This document shows positions 60,338 to 64,000 of a stretch of 64,000 nt of DNA, piece after piece (position 1 is the first letter of the stretch; the number at the start of each line of letters is the position of its first letter). Below the pieces are notes generated by a model, which was not told the DNA's origin, did not search any database, and saw only the letters and a program-made list of their open reading frames with translations. Source of the stretch: Streptomyces sp. NBC_01498 (lineage in GTDB: Bacteria; Actinomycetota; Actinomycetes; Streptomycetales; Streptomycetaceae); the NCBI RefSeq assembly GCF_036327775.1, contig NZ_CP109598.1, positions 5,468,001 through 5,532,000 of the forward strand. The letters are read 5' to 3'. Both the position numbers and the translations under genes were made by a program.

Positions 60338-61606
60338 GTGGCAGGTCAGGGACGGACGACTCCGGGACGTGCGGCGGATCGCGGAGCGACGCCCCGTCGC
60401 GACGCGGCACGCCGCCGCGCGGTGAGCCTGCTGCTCGGCTGCCTCCTGGTCGCCCCCGGCTGCTCCGCGCCCTCGGCGGACGACCCCGGCACGGGCGCCA
60501 TCCAGCGGGTCCTCGATCGCCGGGCGGACGCCCTGCTGGACCGTGACGAGCGCGGCTATCTCGCCGCCGTCGACCCGGCGGCCCGCGAGCTGCTCGCCGC
60601 CGAGCGGCGCACGTACCGCAATCTCGGCGACGTACCCGTGCGGTCCTGGGAGTACCGGCTGCGGGACGTCGAGCGCGACGGGCCCCGCGCGACGGCCCAC
60701 GCCGAACTGCGCTACCGGATGGCGGGCTACGACCGGTCGCCCGTCACCTCCGCCCGCACCCTGGAACTGGCCGAACGTGACGGGCGCTGGTACGTGACGG
60801 CCGACCGGCCCGGTGCGGCGGGCGTCCAGCAGCTCTGGCAGCAGGGCGCCGTCGACGTCGTCCACGGCCGGCGGAGCCTGGTCCTCGGCGTCGGCCAGGA
60901 CAACGCCCGGCTGCGTGAGATCGCCGCCGTCGCCGACCGGGCGGTGCCCGCCGTGGACGACGCCTGGCCGGGCGACTGGGCCGGGCGCGTCGTGGTGCTG
61001 GTGCCCGGGTCGGAGGCGTCGATGGCCGGTCTGCTGGGCGCCTCGGCCGGGAGCTACCGGGGCATCGCGGCCGTCACCACGGGGGAGATCCGGCGGCGGG
61101 GCGCCGCACCGGCGGACCGGGTGATCGTCAACCCCGACGCGTACCGCACCCTGGGCGACTTCGGGCGCCGGGTGGTCCTCACCCACGAGACCACCCATGT
61201 GGCGACGCGGGCGGACACTTCGGACGCCACCCCGATGTGGCTGTCGGAGGGGTTCTCCGACTGGCTCGCCTACCGGGACGCGGGCCCCGCGCACGGCCCG
61301 GCCGCGCCGGAGCTGGAACGGTCCCTGCACCGGGGCGAGTTGCCCGCCGCGCTGCCGCAGGACGGCGACTTCGCCTTCGACGCCGGGGCGGCCGGACTGG
61401 CCCGCGCCTACGAGGGCGGGCGCCTCGCCTGCGAGCTGATCGCGCGCCGCTGGGGCGAGCGGGAACTGACGGACTTCTACCGGGCCGTGGGGGCGCACGA
61501 CGAGCGGGAGGGCGCCGTGGAGGACGCGATGAACGACGTGCTGTCGGTGACGCCGGACGCGTTCGACGCGCTGTGGCGGGAGTACGTGCGCGAGCGCCTG
61601 CGCTGA
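60338..61606 (+). CDS. HEXXH metalloprotease-like lipoprotein
   Basis: A 422-residue protein from GTG 60338 (VAGQGRTTPGRAADRG). A basic N-terminus leads to a lipoprotein signal VSLLLGCLLVAPGCS (lipobox APGC). After a cystatin/NTF2-like middle domain (ELRYRMAGYDRSP, LELAERDGRWYV) comes a gluzincin-type site: LTHETTHVATR, with His283, Glu284 and His287, and a downstream Glu304 in WLSEGFSDWLAY. It is therefore likely a membrane-anchored extracellular zinc peptidase. Its substrate is unknown; its position after two wall hydrolases suggests an envelope role. Confidence 0.82.
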   Translation: MAGQGRTTPGRAADRGATPRRDAARRRAVSLLLGCLLVAPGCSAPSADDPGTGAIQRVLDRRADALLDRDERGYLAAVDPAARELLAAERRTYRNLGDVPVRSWEYRLRDVERDGPRATAHAELRYRMAGYDRSPVTSARTLELAERDGRWYVTADRPGAAGVQQLWQQGAVDVVHGRRSLVLGVGQDNARLREIAAVADRAVPAVDDAWPGDWAGRVVVLVPGSEASMAGLLGASAGSYRGIAAVTTGEIRRRGAAPADRVIVNPDAYRTLGDFGRRVVLTHETTHVATRADTSDATPMWLSEGFSDWLAYRDAGPAHGPAAPELERSLHRGELPAALPQDGDFAFDAGAAGLARAYEGGRLACELIARRWGERELTDFYRAVGAHDEREGAVEDAMNDVLSVTPDAFDALWREYVRERLR

Positions 61607-61712
61607 CGGGGCGGGACGGCGCGGGGCCGTGGGCGCCGGTGCCGGCCCGGGTAGCTCCTCGGGACGGCCGTACGGGGCGTGCGCGGGCCTCGTACGGGCC
61701 TGTGCGGGCCTC

Positions 61713-63029
61713 TCAGGGGCCGGCGGGCGCCTTCCGGTCCACCGGTTCCGCCGTGTCCCCCCGCGCGGGTGTACGAGGGTCCGGCACCGTCGCGCGCCAG
61801 AGCCGGCGGCACGCGCTCAGCGTCGCGGCGACCAGCAGCCCGTTGCGTACGGCGAGCAGCGTCACGCCCAGCCAGTCGCTGGCCGTCACATGCGAGAAGA
61901 ACAGCGGGAATTCGAGCACCGTGACCGCCGACGCGGCCACCACGAGCACGGCGGGCCGGGTCATCGTGGCCGACCGGCGCAGCAGACAGACGGCGGCCAG
62001 GCCCACCAGCCAGATCATGTACTGCGGGCTGATCACCCGGCTCGTGACGGTGAACAACAGGACGGCGGTGAACGCCGCGTCGCCCAGGTCGGCGCCCCGG
62101 AGCGTGGCCGCCTTCAGCCGCCAGACCAGCAGCCAGCCGAAGGCGACCGCGCTGAGCAGCAGGGCGAGCGCGCTGACCAGGGGAACGTACGGCCCCCGGA
62201 ACTCCACCGAGCCGTAGCTGAACATCACCACCCCGTCCCAGCCCAGATGCCGGGCCACATGGAAGACCAGCGCGCCCAGCGACTCCACCTCCGTGCCCCG
62301 GTCGCGCTGCGCGGTGAGGAAGTCCAGCGCGCCCGGCAGGACGGCGGACAGGGCGGCGAGCAGGGCGAGCGCGGTCGCGGCGGCGGCGGACCAGGCGAGC
62401 CGGGTGGCCCGGCCGCGCTCCGTACCGATCAGCAGCAGCACCGGCCACACCTTCAGCAGCGCCCCGAACCCGGCCAGCGCGCCGAGCAGTTGGGGTCTGC
62501 GCAGGCCGGCGAGGAGGGCGCAGACGGCGACGGCGGTCACCATCACGTCGTACCGCGCGTACCCGGTCGGGCCGAGCACCGCCACTCCCGCCACCCACAC
62601 CCAGGCACCGCGCGCGGAGTGCCCCGGCCGGCGTCCCGCGCGCAGCAGGAGCGCCAGGACCAGCGCGTCGCAGAGCAGACAGAGCGTGAAGAACGCCGGG
62701 GCGTAGCCGAGGAACGGCAGCAGGGCGGGGGAGAGGATCGCGAACGCGGCGGCGGGCGGGTACTGCCAGGTGACGTCGGAGCGCGGGAAGGTCCCGGAGC
62801 GCAGGACGTCGTACCAGCCCTGGTAGGTCACCGACACGTCCGGGGTGACGTCGGGGCCCGGTGCGACGAGGACACCGAGGACGACGAGCAGCAGGACCGT
62901 CCTGGTGACCAGCCATACCGCGAGCGGCGCCGCGCCCGTGCCGAGCCGGTGGCCGCCCGCGTCCTCCCGGATCTCCCCGGCCTCCGTGACCGCCCCGGCG
63001 GGGGAGCGTGTCGTGTTCTCGATCGCCAT
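61713..63029 (-). CDS. GT87-family (DUF2029) polyprenyl-phosphate-mannose mannosyltransferase-like protein
   Basis: A 438-residue polytopic protein from ATG 63029 (MAIENTTRSPAGAVTEAG). It has about ten membrane helices (LAVWLVTRTVLLLVVLGVLVA ... VAFGWLLVWRL). The family's VTYQGWYDVLRSGTFPRSDVTWQYPPAA loop, with the conserved Asp and the YPP motif, is present, as is RVISPQYMIWLVGL near the C-terminus. GT87 enzymes use polyprenyl-phosphate-mannose to extend lipomannan or glycolipids. The divergent pimB-like gene fits mannolipid synthesis. Confidence 0.85.
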   Translation of the reverse strand: MAIENTTRSPAGAVTEAGEIREDAGGHRLGTGAAPLAVWLVTRTVLLLVVLGVLVAPGPDVTPDVSVTYQGWYDVLRSGTFPRSDVTWQYPPAAAFAILSPALLPFLGYAPAFFTLCLLCDALVLALLLRAGRRPGHSARGAWVWVAGVAVLGPTGYARYDVMVTAVAVCALLAGLRRPQLLGALAGFGALLKVWPVLLLIGTERGRATRLAWSAAAATALALLAALSAVLPGALDFLTAQRDRGTEVESLGALVFHVARHLGWDGVVMFSYGSVEFRGPYVPLVSALALLLSAVAFGWLLVWRLKAATLRGADLGDAAFTAVLLFTVTSRVISPQYMIWLVGLAAVCLLRRSATMTRPAVLVVAASAVTVLEFPLFFSHVTASDWLGVTLLAVRNGLLVAATLSACRRLWRATVPDPRTPARGDTAEPVDRKAPAGP

Positions 63030-63139
63030 GACTACCTGCCCGTTATGACCGGAATGTACGTACGCGTTGGCGGGGTCATCATGCGGCGGGACGGGCGCGG
63101 GAACGATGAGGCGGGGCCGTTCGGTACTGTCGGCGGCGA

Positions 63140-64000
63140 TGCACAAGACCCTGATCGTGACCAACGACTTTCCGCCCCGGCCCGGCGGCATCCAGGCGTT
63201 CCTGCACAACATGGCGCTGCGGCTGGACCCCGACCGGGTCGTCGTCTACGCCTCCACCTGGAAGCGCGGCACCGAGGGCGCGGAGGCGACGGCCGCCTTC
63301 GACGCCGAGCAGCCCTTCACGGTCGTGCGCGACCGCACGACCATGCTGCTGCCGACCCCGCGCGTCACCCGACGCGCGGTGGGACTGCTGCGCGAACACG
63401 GCTGCGAATCCGTCTGGTTCGGCGCCGCCGCGCCGCTCGGACTGATGGGCCCCGCGCTGCGCCGGGCCGGTGCCCGCCGGATCGTCGCGACCTCGCACGG
63501 CCACGAGGCGGGATGGGCACAACTGCCCGCCGCCCGGCAGCTGTTGCGCCGGATCGGCGAGGGCACCGACACGATCACCCACCTCGGCGAATACACCCGC
63601 TCCCGCATCGCCGCCGCGCTCACCCCGGAGGCGGCCGGCCGGATGGTCCAACTGCCGCCCGGCGTGGACGAGAAGACGTTCCACCCGGAGTCCGGGGGCG
63701 ACGCGGTACGCGAACGGCTCGGGCTCGCCGGACGGCCCGTCGTCGTCTGTGTCTCCCGGCTGGTGCCGCGCAAGGGACAGGACACCCTGATCCGCGCCCT
63801 GCCCGCGATCCTGGCCGAGGTGCCGGACGCGGTGCTCCTGATCGTCGGCGGCGGACCCTACGCCGGGGACCTGCGGAAACTGGCCGCCGAGACGGGCGTC
63901 GCCGACTCCGTACGCTTCACCGGCCCCGTGCCCTGGTCCGAACTGCCCGCCCACTACGGCGCGGGCGACGTCTTCGCGATGCCGTGCCGCACCCGGCGCG
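63140..64000 (+). CDS. pimB: GT4-family mannosyltransferase, PimB-like (3' end outside window)
   Basis: The first 287 residues of a GT-B glycosyltransferase from ATG 63140 (MHKTLIVTNDFPPRPGG). The N-terminal domain shows NDFPPRPGGIQAFLHNM, the acceptor-side loop of the PimB' group. The C-terminal domain begins with VVVCVSRLVPRKGQDTLIRALP, contacting the GDP-mannose phosphates, and runs to VLLIVGGGPY and FTGPVPWSELPAHY. It probably adds the second mannose to phosphatidylinositol monomannoside. Cut by the window end, so the EX7E motif is only approached. Confidence 0.88.

Noticed and set aside
60311..60338. Leaderless promoter for the HEXXH lipoprotein
   Set aside because: TACGAT lies seven bases before the GTG, but no -35 box at proper spacing was found.
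1..64000. tRNA, rRNA, integrase, transposase or attachment site flanking the caspase operon
   Set aside because: None could be recognised on either strand; no evidence for a bounded mobile island.

Overview
The window is typical chromosome of a high-GC actinobacterium, almost certainly Streptomyces or a close relative. Genes are densely packed with strong third-position G/C. Many use GTG starts, and ATGA or GTGA stop/start overlaps are common. Several gene types are characteristic of actinobacteria: a SucB-type E2 with two lipoyl domains, a diheme QcrC, CtaF, PspA with PspAA, mycobacterial-type adenosine kinase, PimB-like mannosyltransferase, a SAM-IV riboswitch, and cysteine desulfurase fused to TusA. 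I saw no tRNA, rRNA, insertion sequence or CRISPR array.

Layout. 1-4080: a partial SDR39U1-type epimerase, a GNAT acetyltransferase, a DUF4240 protein, an unusual SDR and a WYL regulator. 4339-20895, all minus strand: pyruvate/2-oxoacid dehydrogenase genes aceE, a GntR regulator, sucB and lpdA, followed by pepA. Between gntR and sucB sits a compact three-gene operon (7943-15118) made of an LCAT-like hydrolase, a caspase/STAND-NTPase/TPR protein of 1669 residues and a degenerate CHAT protein. 21216-25656: cobalamin lower-ligand genes cobS, cobT and an MBL-cobU fusion. 25751-34368: small conserved proteins, a methyltransferase, DUF3043, pspA/pspAA, a two-component system and an RND transporter. 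34548-41382: nadA, erpA, a lipoprotein-like membrane protein, adenosine kinase and the desulfurase-TusA fusion. 41723-51105: the cytochrome aa3 and bc1 genes ctaC-ctaD-ctaF and ctaE-qcrC-qcrA-qcrB, interrupted by an L,D-transpeptidase and a receiver-like gene. 51315-64000: trpD, a SAM-IV-controlled class V aminotransferase, an Lrp-like/rhomboid pair, a NYN-domain protein, two tandem NlpC/P60 hydrolases, a HEXXH lipoprotein, a GT87 mannosyltransferase and a partial pimB.

How they work together. Most of the window is central metabolism: AceE, SucB and Lpd feed acetyl-CoA and NADH to the respiratory supercomplex encoded downstream, NadA and ErpA supply NAD and Fe-S clusters, and the cob genes supply cobalamin. 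The best candidate for an undescribed system is the hydrolase/caspase-STAND-TPR/CHAT operon. Its architecture is that of an NLR-like sensor with protease and lipase effectors. Its genes overlap, its TPR array carries near-identical DNA duplications as expected of a diversifying sensor, and its CHAT partner has lost the catalytic histidine. Defence or programmed cell death is my inference, not something the sequence proves.
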